From assembly GCA_022565665.1 (NCBI GenBank), contig JAIUMI010000001.1, forward strand, positions 372,001 through 436,000: a DNA stretch of 64,000 nucleotides, written 5' to 3'. Source of the stretch: Glycocaulis sp. (lineage in GTDB: Bacteria; Pseudomonadota; Alphaproteobacteria; Caulobacterales; Maricaulaceae). Both the position numbers and the translations under genes were made by a program. Under the pieces are notes generated by a model, which ran no database searches, was not told the DNA's origin, and worked only from the letters and a program-made list of their open reading frames with translations. Below, piece by piece: positions 25,204-33,371 of this stretch (position 1 is the first letter of the stretch; each line of letters begins with the position of its first letter).

Positions 25204-27702
25204 TCAGATGGCCCAGTACGGCTTGATGCCGTCATGGGGGTGGAAGACGGGCTTGACCGCCTGCCCGTCCGGCAGACCATCAAGCAGCGATGGCTGTCCG
25301 GCCCGGATGGCCGCCGCATGCCGCAGCGGCACGAAGCGCCCGGCGTCGAACGGCTCGATCTGCTCGAACGGCCAGTGCGGCGCGTCCGCATGGGCCATCG
25401 CCCATTCCAGCCCCTTGCGGATTGAGCGTCCGTCAGGCAGGGCGAAATCCCACAGCCCGTCCCCGCACGCGTTTGCGAGATTGGCCAGATTGACCCAGCC
25501 CTGCAGGTTGAAGCAGCAATAATGCGCGCTGATCGTGCGATCCATCTCGTGGGGCTGGAAACCGTCCGGGTTGAAGTGTTCGAACAGGCGCTGGCGGCTG
25601 GCGCAGAACGTGTCGATCAGGCCCTGCATATTGCCGAGATAGGCGTGTATGGCCGCGATCTGCAGATCGTACATGATGCCATGATTATTGGGCGAGCTGC
25701 GTTCGCGACGGCCCTGCGTGCTGTTGGTGAGCCAGTCCAGATAGCGTGTCAGCCAGTCCTCCAGCCCGGCCCGGTCGCGCCGGGTGAACGCCCCGGAGCG
25801 TTCCAGGAGGCGCACGGCATCCAGCACGTAATAGAGATCCTTCATCTCGATCACGCCGGTCTGTGCGCCTTCATTATTGTTGTGCCCCATCCGCACCTGG
25901 GAATAGGTCAGGTGCGGGTTCATCGCCGTTTTTGCATTGAGGAACCAGGCGCGCACCAGTTTTGCGCCGTGCCGGGCCAGCCCGATGTCCCCGCTCACCG
26001 CCCAGCCCAGTGCCAGAGCGGTCGTGTCGTCGAACATCATCTGCAGGCGCGTGCGGTCATACTGCGCGCTGTCGGGCTCGTACATCACGGTGCCGGGCAC
26101 GCGCTGGCCATCGCGCCGGATATAGGGCAGCCCGTCCGGCTTTGACGGATCGGGATGCCAGTAGGGCGCAGGGTGCCAGTAATCGTGGATATCGCCGCTG
26201 GGCGGCAGGCTGGTCTTCTGGGTCACCGAATAGGGTCCGCGCCCCAGCGCCTCACGGGCCGCGTCCAGCACATGGCTGCGCCATGCGCCCATCCAGCCAT
26301 AGCGGGCACGGGCAAGCTGATCGAGGCGGGCCTCGTCATAGCTGACCAGATTGTCCCGGTCATAGCGCCGGTAGAGGCGTTGCGCGTCGAGATGGTCCAG
26401 CGTGGAGACGATGGCCTCCGCCCGGGCCAGCCCGCGATCCTGGAAGCTGCGCGCGTCGGACTGTTCCAGATGGCTCTGGCCCGAAGCGAGCCGCGCCACC
26501 CAGCCGGCATGGCCGAACTGATGCGCCTCGGCGGAGGCGCCGCGCGCCCTCATGTCCCAGGGATAGTATTTCCACTTGTCCCACGGGCCGGGCACACCCA
26601 GCCGCCAGAACAGGTCCACCTTGGGCCGGCGGCCATAAGGATGGCGCGCATCAAAGCTCTCTGTGCTGTCGCAGCGGAAAAGGATTTGCGGCTCCTCGGC
26701 CGCCTCGGGCGCAAAGCCCGGATCGAGCAGGCTGGCATTGTCGGTAATGCGCGCCATCGGCACCAGGAAATGCTTCAGCCATGGCCGGCCCGTCACCGCC
26801 TCGCGTATGTCCCGCCAGGCGCTGGCGGTGACGAAGCAATTGCCATCCCATGGCAGCACCCATTTGGCGCGGTCCAGCCCGTCGGCGAGCGCCGCGTTGC
26901 GCGCGCCATTATTGTTCATCACGTAGTTGTTCTTGCTCTGGCGCAGGCGCGCGGCGACCAGCCCGCGCTCCTTTTCGTCGAGCTGGTCAAAATCGCGCGA
27001 CACCTCGCAGGGCAGGCCCTCAAACGCCTCCACATCCCAGTCGATGCGGGCATACTCGTCCCAGTCGAACGGAATCTCGATCCAGGGCTGTCGATGGCGT
27101 TCAAGCAGGGCGATGATCGCCTCACGCTCGTCCCCGTCCACAATCCGGTTGATCACCCAGCGCTTCTCGCACGCTTCCAGCTCCGGCTCGTTTTCCAGGA
27201 TGAAGGCGACATTGCTGCGCGACTGGCCCTTGCGGTGGCGCGGATAGAGATCATTGCCGATTATCCGGTAGAGCACGAATGTGTCGGCCATTTCGTGCAG
27301 CCCGGCCGCTTCATAGGCGGCTTTGAGCGCCGAACCGGTGGGCCGGGCGGGCAGATGCCGGCGCAGCAATTCCTTCGCCTGCGGCAGGTCGCGCAGCGCC
27401 GCAGGGCGCGCCAGCGCCGCGCGCGCATCGTCCAGCTTCCGCTTCAGCGCAGCTTTCTGCTCTTGTGCATTCTTGGCTTTCTTCAAGGCGGACTCAGCAT
27501 CTGCCTGCGCCTTGCGCTGAGCTGCCAGCATCGCCTCGGCCTGAGCGGCAAGACGCAGGCGCGCAGCCGAAAGCCCGGTGATCAGGGGGTCACTCGCCCT
27601 CTTGCCTCCGGGCTTTTCTGCGGTTCCGGCAGGCCGGTCCATGACGGCATCACTGGAGAATGCCGCCGGGCCCGCCGGCTGATCTGGAGCCTGTTGCGGC
27701 AT
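25204..27702 (-). CDS. Fusion protein: coiled coil, GT-A-like domain, alginate lyase domain
   Basis: Protein of 832 residues. A charged coiled coil spans about 45-100. Residues about 142-400 resemble a GT-A fold: YRIIGNDLYPRH at 145-156, KRWVINRIVDGDE, NNNGARNAALADGLDRAKWV and LPWDGNCFVT, where DGN may replace the DxD metal motif. Residues about 500-790 match the alginate lyase A1-III family: YWHPDPSKPDGLPYIRRDG, MNPHLTYSQVRMGHNNNEG, the catalytic pair Asn673-His674 in PNNHGIMYDLQ, then Arg722 and Tyr728 in EMDRTISAHY. So, unlike its neighbour, the lyase site is intact. A synthase/lyase fusion could trim the polymer it makes. The GT-A call is tentative, the lyase call firm. No signal peptide is seen. 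Confidence 0.75.
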   Translation of the reverse strand: MPQQAPDQPAGPAAFSSDAVMDRPAGTAEKPGGKRASDPLITGLSAARLRLAAQAEAMLAAQRKAQADAESALKKAKNAQEQKAALKRKLDDARAALARPAALRDLPQAKELLRRHLPARPTGSALKAAYEAAGLHEMADTFVLYRIIGNDLYPRHRKGQSRSNVAFILENEPELEACEKRWVINRIVDGDEREAIIALLERHRQPWIEIPFDWDEYARIDWDVEAFEGLPCEVSRDFDQLDEKERGLVAARLRQSKNNYVMNNNGARNAALADGLDRAKWVLPWDGNCFVTASAWRDIREAVTGRPWLKHFLVPMARITDNASLLDPGFAPEAAEEPQILFRCDSTESFDARHPYGRRPKVDLFWRLGVPGPWDKWKYYPWDMRARGASAEAHQFGHAGWVARLASGQSHLEQSDARSFQDRGLARAEAIVSTLDHLDAQRLYRRYDRDNLVSYDEARLDQLARARYGWMGAWRSHVLDAAREALGRGPYSVTQKTSLPPSGDIHDYWHPAPYWHPDPSKPDGLPYIRRDGQRVPGTVMYEPDSAQYDRTRLQMMFDDTTALALGWAVSGDIGLARHGAKLVRAWFLNAKTAMNPHLTYSQVRMGHNNNEGAQTGVIEMKDLYYVLDAVRLLERSGAFTRRDRAGLEDWLTRYLDWLTNSTQGRRERSSPNNHGIMYDLQIAAIHAYLGNMQGLIDTFCASRQRLFEHFNPDGFQPHEMDRTISAHYCCFNLQGWVNLANLANACGDGLWDFALPDGRSIRKGLEWAMAHADAPHWPFEQIEPFDAGRFVPLRHAAAIRAGQPSLLDGLPDGQAVKPVFHPHDGIKPYWAI

Positions 27703-28006
27703 TCCACCCCCGAAGCCAGATGCGGTTTCACGAAACGCTTGCTGGCGTCCTGTGCGCTAACTATAGTAACATTTGCGAAAGAAAATTCAACGCTTTGCGG
27801 CGCAGCAACGAGGAAATAAGTGATAAAGCGCCCCTCACTGCCCAGCCGGCGGGCATCATCCCGCAAATCAGACTCAGGTCACATCAATCGCGGCTCAGTC
27901 ACGACCCCGAGCGCAATTATAAATAGAAGGTTAGAAGAAGACACGCTTTGTGTGAGACATGTAAATGTTCATGACTTTTGTTTTATGACTTGCTTGGGAG
28001 CACGTC
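27703..28006. other. Divergent intergenic region with falling GC
   Basis: This 304-base gap separates the minus-strand lyase-fusion gene from the plus-strand membrane genes. It should hold both promoters, but no convincing -35/-10 pair or operator could be picked out. Base composition drops from the window norm to AT-rich from about 27900 onwards, continuing into the next gene. Short frames in it look non-coding. Confidence 0.5.
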
Positions 28007-28618
28007 ATGTCATCTAATAATGGAAGAACTTTTACAAAATATCGTAAATTTATAATAAAAAATAGATCATTCTTTCTATTAATATCAATAATTGCTATTG
28101 CAATATGTATAAATATTGTGACTTTTCGGACCATGGACGAAGGCAAACGCCACAATTACAAGGCGCTGCACCGCTATCACACGGCGAGCCTGATTGAGAT
28201 CGGGATCATGACATCTAACAGCGCGCGCCGGGACGTGGCCCCGCTCCATTTTTTCCGGGAAAACTTTCGTGGTGCGCAAATTGTCCTGCCCACTAGCCGT
28301 TTTCGCGGAAACCACCGGCGTGACACGTTCTCGGGAAGCGCCCTGCTGGGCCTGGGTGGAGCGGGGTCCGCCATCTGGTGCAATTACAATGTTGCTGAGG
28401 CGCTGATCGACAACCCCGTCGAGTTTGATCTCACGGCCCAGTTTTTCAGTAGGCCTTCCAGGAATTTTATCCGCCGCCACTTCGCAATCTACGCCATCGA
28501 CCAGAACAGTCCGGCATTCTTCGTGGTTCGCGACGGCAACAACCGCACCGCCTTCGCCGATATCAACAATATCCGTCCCGAAATCGTGGAAATGTGCGGA
28601 GTGCAGAGCGATGCATGA
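28007..28618 (+). CDS. Membrane-anchored protein of unknown function
   Basis: Protein of 203 residues. One N-terminal membrane helix (about 21-39, FFLLISIIAIAICINIVTF) follows a basic cytoplasmic start, then a soluble domain of about 160 residues with no family I recognise (IGIMTSNSARRDVAPLHFFR, SGSALLGLGGAGSAIWCNYN, FAIYAIDQNSPAFFVVRDGN). Codons for residues 5-40 are AT-rich (about 20% GC) and use ATA and TTA freely, while the rest of the gene returns to ordinary GC, so the gene looks mosaic. Its stop lies inside the start of the next membrane protein gene (8-base overlap), so the two probably act together. Confidence 0.65.
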   Translation: MSSNNGRTFTKYRKFIIKNRSFFLLISIIAIAICINIVTFRTMDEGKRHNYKALHRYHTASLIEIGIMTSNSARRDVAPLHFFRENFRGAQIVLPTSRFRGNHRRDTFSGSALLGLGGAGSAIWCNYNVAEALIDNPVEFDLTAQFFSRPSRNFIRRHFAIYAIDQNSPAFFVVRDGNNRTAFADINNIRPEIVEMCGVQSDA

Positions 28619-30086
28619 ATTTTTCATGGCCACGATTTTTGTATCGCTTGGCGCTTTGTTTTTGTTTTTTAATTACAACAAAAGCATATCAGAGCTCTTG
28701 GTTTCGTACTTTTCCGGTTTTGCCGCATTTATATCAACAATAATAATTTCGTTAGTTTTGATTGGCTCCATAAATTTTATGTTCGTTGTATCGTTGTTTT
28801 TAATTCTTCTCTTGGGAAACGCTTATGTTCAGCGCGCCCGTCTGGCGAGCAATGTAAGGCACATCCCGACAATCGTACTGCCTGCCATCGGCGTCTGGAT
28901 TGTCAGCCTGACCGTAGTTTTCGTTGCCCGGGAGGCCAATCTGGTTTCGTGGCATAGCGACAGCTTTCAATACTTGCGGGTGGCAGCCCTGATCGCTGAA
29001 GACAATTTCGATATGATGAACAGAAATCTGGCAGAGCAGAGAATGATAAGCACGCCTGCCATGCATTTCTTGAGCTTCTATTTTGATGAGCATTATGCTC
29101 GAAGCGCTGCGCCGCTCGTTTCGGTATCCATAATATCGATTATCGTTTTCACAGCACTTTTCTATTTCGGCGGGTCATTCCTGAAAAACTGGAAACAGCT
29201 CATAGCAGTTGGCGTGTCGATCCTTTTTCTCGTGTCGATCAATCGCTTTGTGTTCCACTCCTTCTACGTGAATGGCCATCTCCTTCTTGCCGCCTGCGTG
29301 CTGGCTATTGCGGCCAACGTGGTCCTGCTCGCCTCCGGCCGGAGCGGGTCGCGGCCGTTTGCCTATATCCTGATCGGCGCCAGCATCATGGTGGCGTGCT
29401 TTACCCGCCCTGAAGGGTTCATGCTCGCGGCTCTGGCCCTTGGCCCCTTGATGTTGTGGCCCGGCGTGCCTGCCCGGGAAAAGCTCCTGATAGCCGGCTG
29501 GTATCTGATCTGCGGGCTGCTGCTCAGCTATTTCCTGATCAGCGTGTATGCCGCTGGCGGACATGCGTCTCCGCTGCGCAACTATGCGGCTCCTGTCGCC
29601 GGTCTCGGCCTGATGTTCGCGGCGCTGATTTCAAATCTGGCTATCGTAAAGGCGTATCACCGCCACATGCTGCATCTTGCCGAGGCTGCGGTGTGGCTAT
29701 CGCTGGCCGTGCTAGCGTTGATGTCGCCCGCCCTGTTCTGGGCCAGCCTGCAGGCGACCTACACAAACGCGCTCGGTGGGGCGGGCGCGTGGGGCTACGG
29801 CTTCGTTCTGCTCTACGTGTTGTTCTACATCTTTGCCCTGACCTACCGCAGCGATGATTTTCTTCCCTTGCGGTTCGCGGCGTCGACCACCGTCCCGATA
29901 CTGTTCATGCTGGTGTTCACGCGGACCTCACCTTACCGGGTGGGTGATGGCGATTCCTTCAGCCGCATGCTGATTGAAGCCGTCCCCCTGATGGTGCTGT
30001 TCATCGCGCTGGCGGCGGCGAATGACCGCTGGGGCCTGCCCTTCATGAAAACGCGCAAGCGCAAGGAGGCGCCCGACAGGGCGTGA
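28611..30086 (+). CDS. Multi-pass membrane protein, possibly glycan related
   Basis: Protein of 491 residues with about 11-12 membrane helices and a loop carrying WHSDSFQYLRVAALIAEDNF after the third or fourth helix. That places Asp/His residues outside the membrane as in GT-C-type transferases and O-antigen ligase-like proteins, but no named family fits. The start ATG 28611 is chosen because it gives a membrane protein from the first helix and couples to the previous stop; the frame is open further upstream. Bases 28620-28800 are only about 30-38% GC, after which composition returns to normal. It is next to glycosyltransferase genes, so a role in transferring or exporting the same glycan is plausible but unproven. 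Confidence 0.62.
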   Translation: MHEFFMATIFVSLGALFLFFNYNKSISELLVSYFSGFAAFISTIIISLVLIGSINFMFVVSLFLILLLGNAYVQRARLASNVRHIPTIVLPAIGVWIVSLTVVFVAREANLVSWHSDSFQYLRVAALIAEDNFDMMNRNLAEQRMISTPAMHFLSFYFDEHYARSAAPLVSVSIISIIVFTALFYFGGSFLKNWKQLIAVGVSILFLVSINRFVFHSFYVNGHLLLAACVLAIAANVVLLASGRSGSRPFAYILIGASIMVACFTRPEGFMLAALALGPLMLWPGVPAREKLLIAGWYLICGLLLSYFLISVYAAGGHASPLRNYAAPVAGLGLMFAALISNLAIVKAYHRHMLHLAEAAVWLSLAVLALMSPALFWASLQATYTNALGGAGAWGYGFVLLYVLFYIFALTYRSDDFLPLRFAASTTVPILFMLVFTRTSPYRVGDGDSFSRMLIEAVPLMVLFIALAAANDRWGLPFMKTRKRKEAPDRA

Positions 30087-30182
30087 TGCGGGCCACCGGC
30101 GGACGCGCCCGCGCATTGCGCTTCCCGTACCCGAACCTCTATGGTCGCGCTCTCATCCGACCTGAATGGAGACCTCCCCCTC

Positions 30183-31157
30183 ATGCGCGCACTGATCTGC
30201 AAGGAATTTGGCCCCTACGAGAATCTGGAAGTGGCGGAGGTTGACGCGCCGCCGCTGGGTGAGGGCTTCGTGCAGGTCGATGTGAAGGCCGCAGGCGTGA
30301 ACTTCCCCGACATCCTGCTGGTGGAAGGCAAGTATCAGGCCCAGCCCCCCTTCCCCTTCATTCCGGGCACGGAGTGTTCGGGTGTTGTCTCCGAGGTCGG
30401 CAAGAACACGGCAGGGTTCAAGCCTGGCGACAGGGTGATCGTGGCGACCATGCTGGGCGGGTTCGCCGAGCAGGCCGTCGCCCCTGCCGCGCAGGTGATC
30501 CCGATCCCTGACGCGATGAGCTTTGAGCACGCCGCCGCCTTCACCACGATCTATGGCACCTCCTATCATGCGCTCAAACAGCGCGCGAAGCTGCAGCCCG
30601 GCGAGACGGTTCTGGTGCTGGGCGCGGCAGGCGGCGTCGGCCTTGCCACCGTGCAGCTGGCCAAGGCGATGGGCGCGAAGGTCATCGCGGCGGCCAGCTC
30701 GGCAGAGAAGTTGGAGATCGCGAAAGAGGCCGGAGCCGACGCGCTGATCAATTATGCCGAGGAGGATCTCAAGGCCCGCGTGCGCGAGATTACCGCAAAC
30801 AAGGGCGTCGATGTGGTCTATGACCCGGTTGGCGGGGATTATTCCGAAGCGGCTTTGCGCGCGACCGGCTGGGGCGGCCGCTATCTCGTCATCGGCTTTG
30901 CCGCCGGCCCGATCCCGAAAGTTCCACTCAATCTGGCTCTGCTCAACAGCCGCGATATCCTCGGCGTGTTCTGGGGCGCATGGGCCGGCCGCAATCCGCG
31001 CGAGAACGCGCAGAACATGAAAGAGCTGTTTGATCTCTACGAGGCGAAGAAGATCACGCCCCACATCTCGGCGGCCTATCCGCTGGAGCAATTCGCCCAG
31101 GCCTTTGGAGACATTATGGAACGCCGGGTGAAGGGGAAAGTTATCCTCACCTTCTGA
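30183..31157 (+). CDS. NADPH:quinone oxidoreductase family protein (MDR superfamily)
   Basis: Zinc-independent medium-chain dehydrogenase/reductase of 324 residues. An N-terminal GroES-like half (KAAGVNFPDILLVEGKYQ, PFIPGTECSGVVSEVG) is followed by the Rossmann half with the NADPH loop VLVLGAAGGVGLATVQLAKAMGA. Catalytic zinc ligands of alcohol dehydrogenases are absent. Such enzymes reduce quinones or enoyl-type substrates. Start ATG 30183 is preceded by GGAG 11 bases away and begins the conserved MRALICKEFGP; the frame is open from 30141. Single gene, followed after 47 bases by the peptidase gene. Confidence 0.9.
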   Translation: MRALICKEFGPYENLEVAEVDAPPLGEGFVQVDVKAAGVNFPDILLVEGKYQAQPPFPFIPGTECSGVVSEVGKNTAGFKPGDRVIVATMLGGFAEQAVAPAAQVIPIPDAMSFEHAAAFTTIYGTSYHALKQRAKLQPGETVLVLGAAGGVGLATVQLAKAMGAKVIAAASSAEKLEIAKEAGADALINYAEEDLKARVREITANKGVDVVYDPVGGDYSEAALRATGWGGRYLVIGFAAGPIPKVPLNLALLNSRDILGVFWGAWAGRNPRENAQNMKELFDLYEAKKITPHISAAYPLEQFAQAFGDIMERRVKGKVILTF

Positions 31158-31204
31158 TTTGGGGGTATGATCACCCGATTGCCTGCAAACCGCTGGAGTC
31201 CGAC

Positions 31205-32281
31205 ATGATCCGCACGCTGATTGCCTTTGCCGCCCTCATCTTCGCCCTGCCGTCCGCGGAGGCCCGAAGCGAACGTGCAGGCGAGCTTGAGTGGTCCATC
31301 ATCATCCATGGCGGGGCGGGCGTGATCGAACGCGGCGCCATGGACGCCGGGACCGAGGCCGCCTACCGCGCAGCCCTGCAGGACGCGCTGGAGCTGGGCG
31401 GCGGCATGCTGATGGACGGGGCTGACGGCGTGGATGTGGTCGAGGCCGTGATCCGCGTGCTGGAAGACGATCCCAAATTCAATGCCGGGCGCGGCGCAGT
31501 GTTCACCTCCGAAGGCCGGGTGGAGCTTGATGCCTCCATCATGGTCGGCCATTCGCGCGCCGCCGGCGCGGTGGCGGGCGTGACCGGGGTGCGCAACCCC
31601 ATCTCGCTGGCCCGCGCCGTGATGGAACACAGCCCGCATGTCATGCTGATCGGTGATGGCGCGGAGAGCTTTGCCGCTGAGCGCGAGCTTGAAACGGCCG
31701 AGCAATCCTTCTTCTTCACCGAGCGCCGCTGGCAGGCGATGGAGCGCCAGGTGGAGCGCATGGGACTTCCCGTGCCGCCCCGCCCGGAAGGCGCTCCCGA
31801 CCCCGAACCTGTCCGTGAAGGCGCGCTGGACCTGATGGAGCGGGAGCACCGCTTCGGCACGGTCGGCGTCGTGGTGATGGACACGAATGGCATCACGGTG
31901 GCCGGCACCTCCACCGGCGGCACCACCGCCAAGCGTTGGGGCCGGGTGGGCGATACCCCGATCATCGGGGCGGGCACCTGGGCTGACCAGCGTTGCGGGC
32001 TGTCTGCCACCGGTACGGGCGAATACTTCATTCGCTTCAATGTCGCCGCCGCCATCTGCCATGACGCGAACCGGCTGATGTTCGAGCAGCACAGCTTTGC
32101 AGAAGCCGCACAGATCGCCGCGGACCGGATGATGGAGCGGCTGGAAGCCGATGGCGGGGATGGCGGCATCGTGATGCTGTTCGTGGGCGAGCCCATCTGG
32201 GCTATGAACACGCCGGGCATGTACCGGGCGAGCTGGGGCCTGGGGCGTGAACCCTATGTCGCCATTTATGGCGATGAGTAG
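31205..32281 (+). CDS. Isoaspartyl peptidase/L-asparaginase (Ntn hydrolase), exported
   Basis: Type-2 asparaginase-like Ntn hydrolase of 358 residues with a signal peptide (about 1-20, MIRTLIAFAALIFALPSAEA), so probably periplasmic. The N-terminal subunit has SIIIHGGAG, AVIRVLEDDPKFNAGRGAVF and ELDASIMVG. The self-processing site is before Thr in HRFGTVGVVVMD, and GGTTAKRWGRVGDTPIIGAG plus SATGTGEYFIR complete the active site. It would split beta-aspartyl peptides or Asn. Compared with E. coli IaaA the length is normal. Confidence 0.94.
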   Translation: MIRTLIAFAALIFALPSAEARSERAGELEWSIIIHGGAGVIERGAMDAGTEAAYRAALQDALELGGGMLMDGADGVDVVEAVIRVLEDDPKFNAGRGAVFTSEGRVELDASIMVGHSRAAGAVAGVTGVRNPISLARAVMEHSPHVMLIGDGAESFAAERELETAEQSFFFTERRWQAMERQVERMGLPVPPRPEGAPDPEPVREGALDLMEREHRFGTVGVVVMDTNGITVAGTSTGGTTAKRWGRVGDTPIIGAGTWADQRCGLSATGTGEYFIRFNVAAAICHDANRLMFEQHSFAEAAQIAADRMMERLEADGGDGGIVMLFVGEPIWAMNTPGMYRASWGLGREPYVAIYGDE

Positions 32282-32358
32282 GACTGCCCAAACCGCGTAA
32301 AATCTGTCACACAACCGTTCTGGAAGACGCGGCGACACACCTGATCAGGGCCCATTTC

Positions 32359-33369
32359 ATGCTGCACCGCTATCACACTGCGCTTGTCTCCTCGGTTCTC
32401 GCCTCGGCCCTCCTTGCCGCCTGCGGCGAGCCGGTGGGCGAAATCGAGTTTGCCGAACCGGAGGTCCGCACGCTCGAGGCTGGACCCGCTGCCTCAAGCG
32501 TGCTGCCCGAACCGCTATTGCCGGCCATCGCGCCGGAGGGACAGCGCATCCCGGACGTGCTGCGCTGCCTGATGGACCGGGGCGTGACGCTGATCAGCGC
32601 CCATCGCGGCGGGGTGGAGCCGGGCTTTCCCGAACACGCGGTCGAGACCTTCGCCAACACGCTCGCAGGCGGGCCGATGCTGCTGGAGATGGATGTGCGC
32701 CGCACCGCCGATGGCGTGCTGGTCATGATGCATGACGAGAGCCTGGAGCGCACCACGACGGGCACCGGCAATATCTCCGATCTGACCTTTGCCGAGCTGT
32801 CCGGCCTGCAGCTGGTGGATAATGAAGGCGAGGTCACCCCCTACCGCATCCCCAGCCTGTCTGAAGTGCTCAACTGGGCGCGCGGGCGGGCCTTCGTGCA
32901 GCTGGACCTGAAGCGCACCGTCGACGTGGAAGAGCTGGTCGGAGCGATCCGCGCCAATGACGCGGTCAGCTATTCCATGGTCATCACCTACACGCTGGAA
33001 GACGCACTGCGCGCGGCCGAGAGCGATGAGGACGTGGTGATCTCCATCCAGATACGTGACCAGGAGCGCCTCGATGCGCTGATGGAAGCAGGTGTGGATC
33101 CGGCCCGGCTGATCGGCTGGAGCGGCGTGCACCGCGAGCCGGAACCGGAGGTGTGGAACCGGCTGATCGAGGCGGGCATCCCGCCGATTGCCGGCACGCT
33201 CTGGCATATTGATGGTGAGGTTGAAGCGAGCGGCGATGCGTCGGTGTTCCAGACATTTGCCGAGGGCGGCGTGGCCGCCATCGCGACCGATCTGCACTGG
33301 ACGGCCTACCGCGCGCTGGAAGAGCGCCAGGACACGGTCGGCGCCTTTCGCGCCTGCACGGCGGACTAG
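32359..33369 (+). CDS. Glycerophosphodiester phosphodiesterase, lipoprotein
   Basis: A 336-residue GDPD-family enzyme that hydrolyses glycerophosphodiesters to glycerol-3-phosphate and an alcohol. A lipoprotein signal ends in LLAAC (Cys22 lipidation site), so it is membrane-tethered in the envelope. The core has the family motifs ISAHRGGVEPGFPEHAVETF, LLEMDVRRTADGVLVMMHDE and SLERTTTGTG, with the catalytic His pairs and the metal-binding Glu-x-Asp. A CTGTCAC half-site lies about 55 bases upstream but its second half is weak. It converges on the Pit phosphate transporter gene with only 2 bases between stops. Confidence 0.92.
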   Translation: MLHRYHTALVSSVLASALLAACGEPVGEIEFAEPEVRTLEAGPAASSVLPEPLLPAIAPEGQRIPDVLRCLMDRGVTLISAHRGGVEPGFPEHAVETFANTLAGGPMLLEMDVRRTADGVLVMMHDESLERTTTGTGNISDLTFAELSGLQLVDNEGEVTPYRIPSLSEVLNWARGRAFVQLDLKRTVDVEELVGAIRANDAVSYSMVITYTLEDALRAAESDEDVVISIQIRDQERLDALMEAGVDPARLIGWSGVHREPEPEVWNRLIEAGIPPIAGTLWHIDGEVEASGDASVFQTFAEGGVAAIATDLHWTAYRALEERQDTVGAFRACTAD

Positions 33370-33371
33370 CG

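Noticed and set aside
26155-27819. 554-codon plus-strand frame opposite the GT-A/lyase fusion gene
   Set aside because: Mirror of a conserved coding sequence; it even runs through the promoter region at its end, which a real gene would not be expected to do.
31076-32338. 420-codon minus-strand frame opposite the isoaspartyl peptidase
   Set aside because: The peptidase carries intact catalytic motifs; the reverse frame is His/Gly/Ala-rich without family features.
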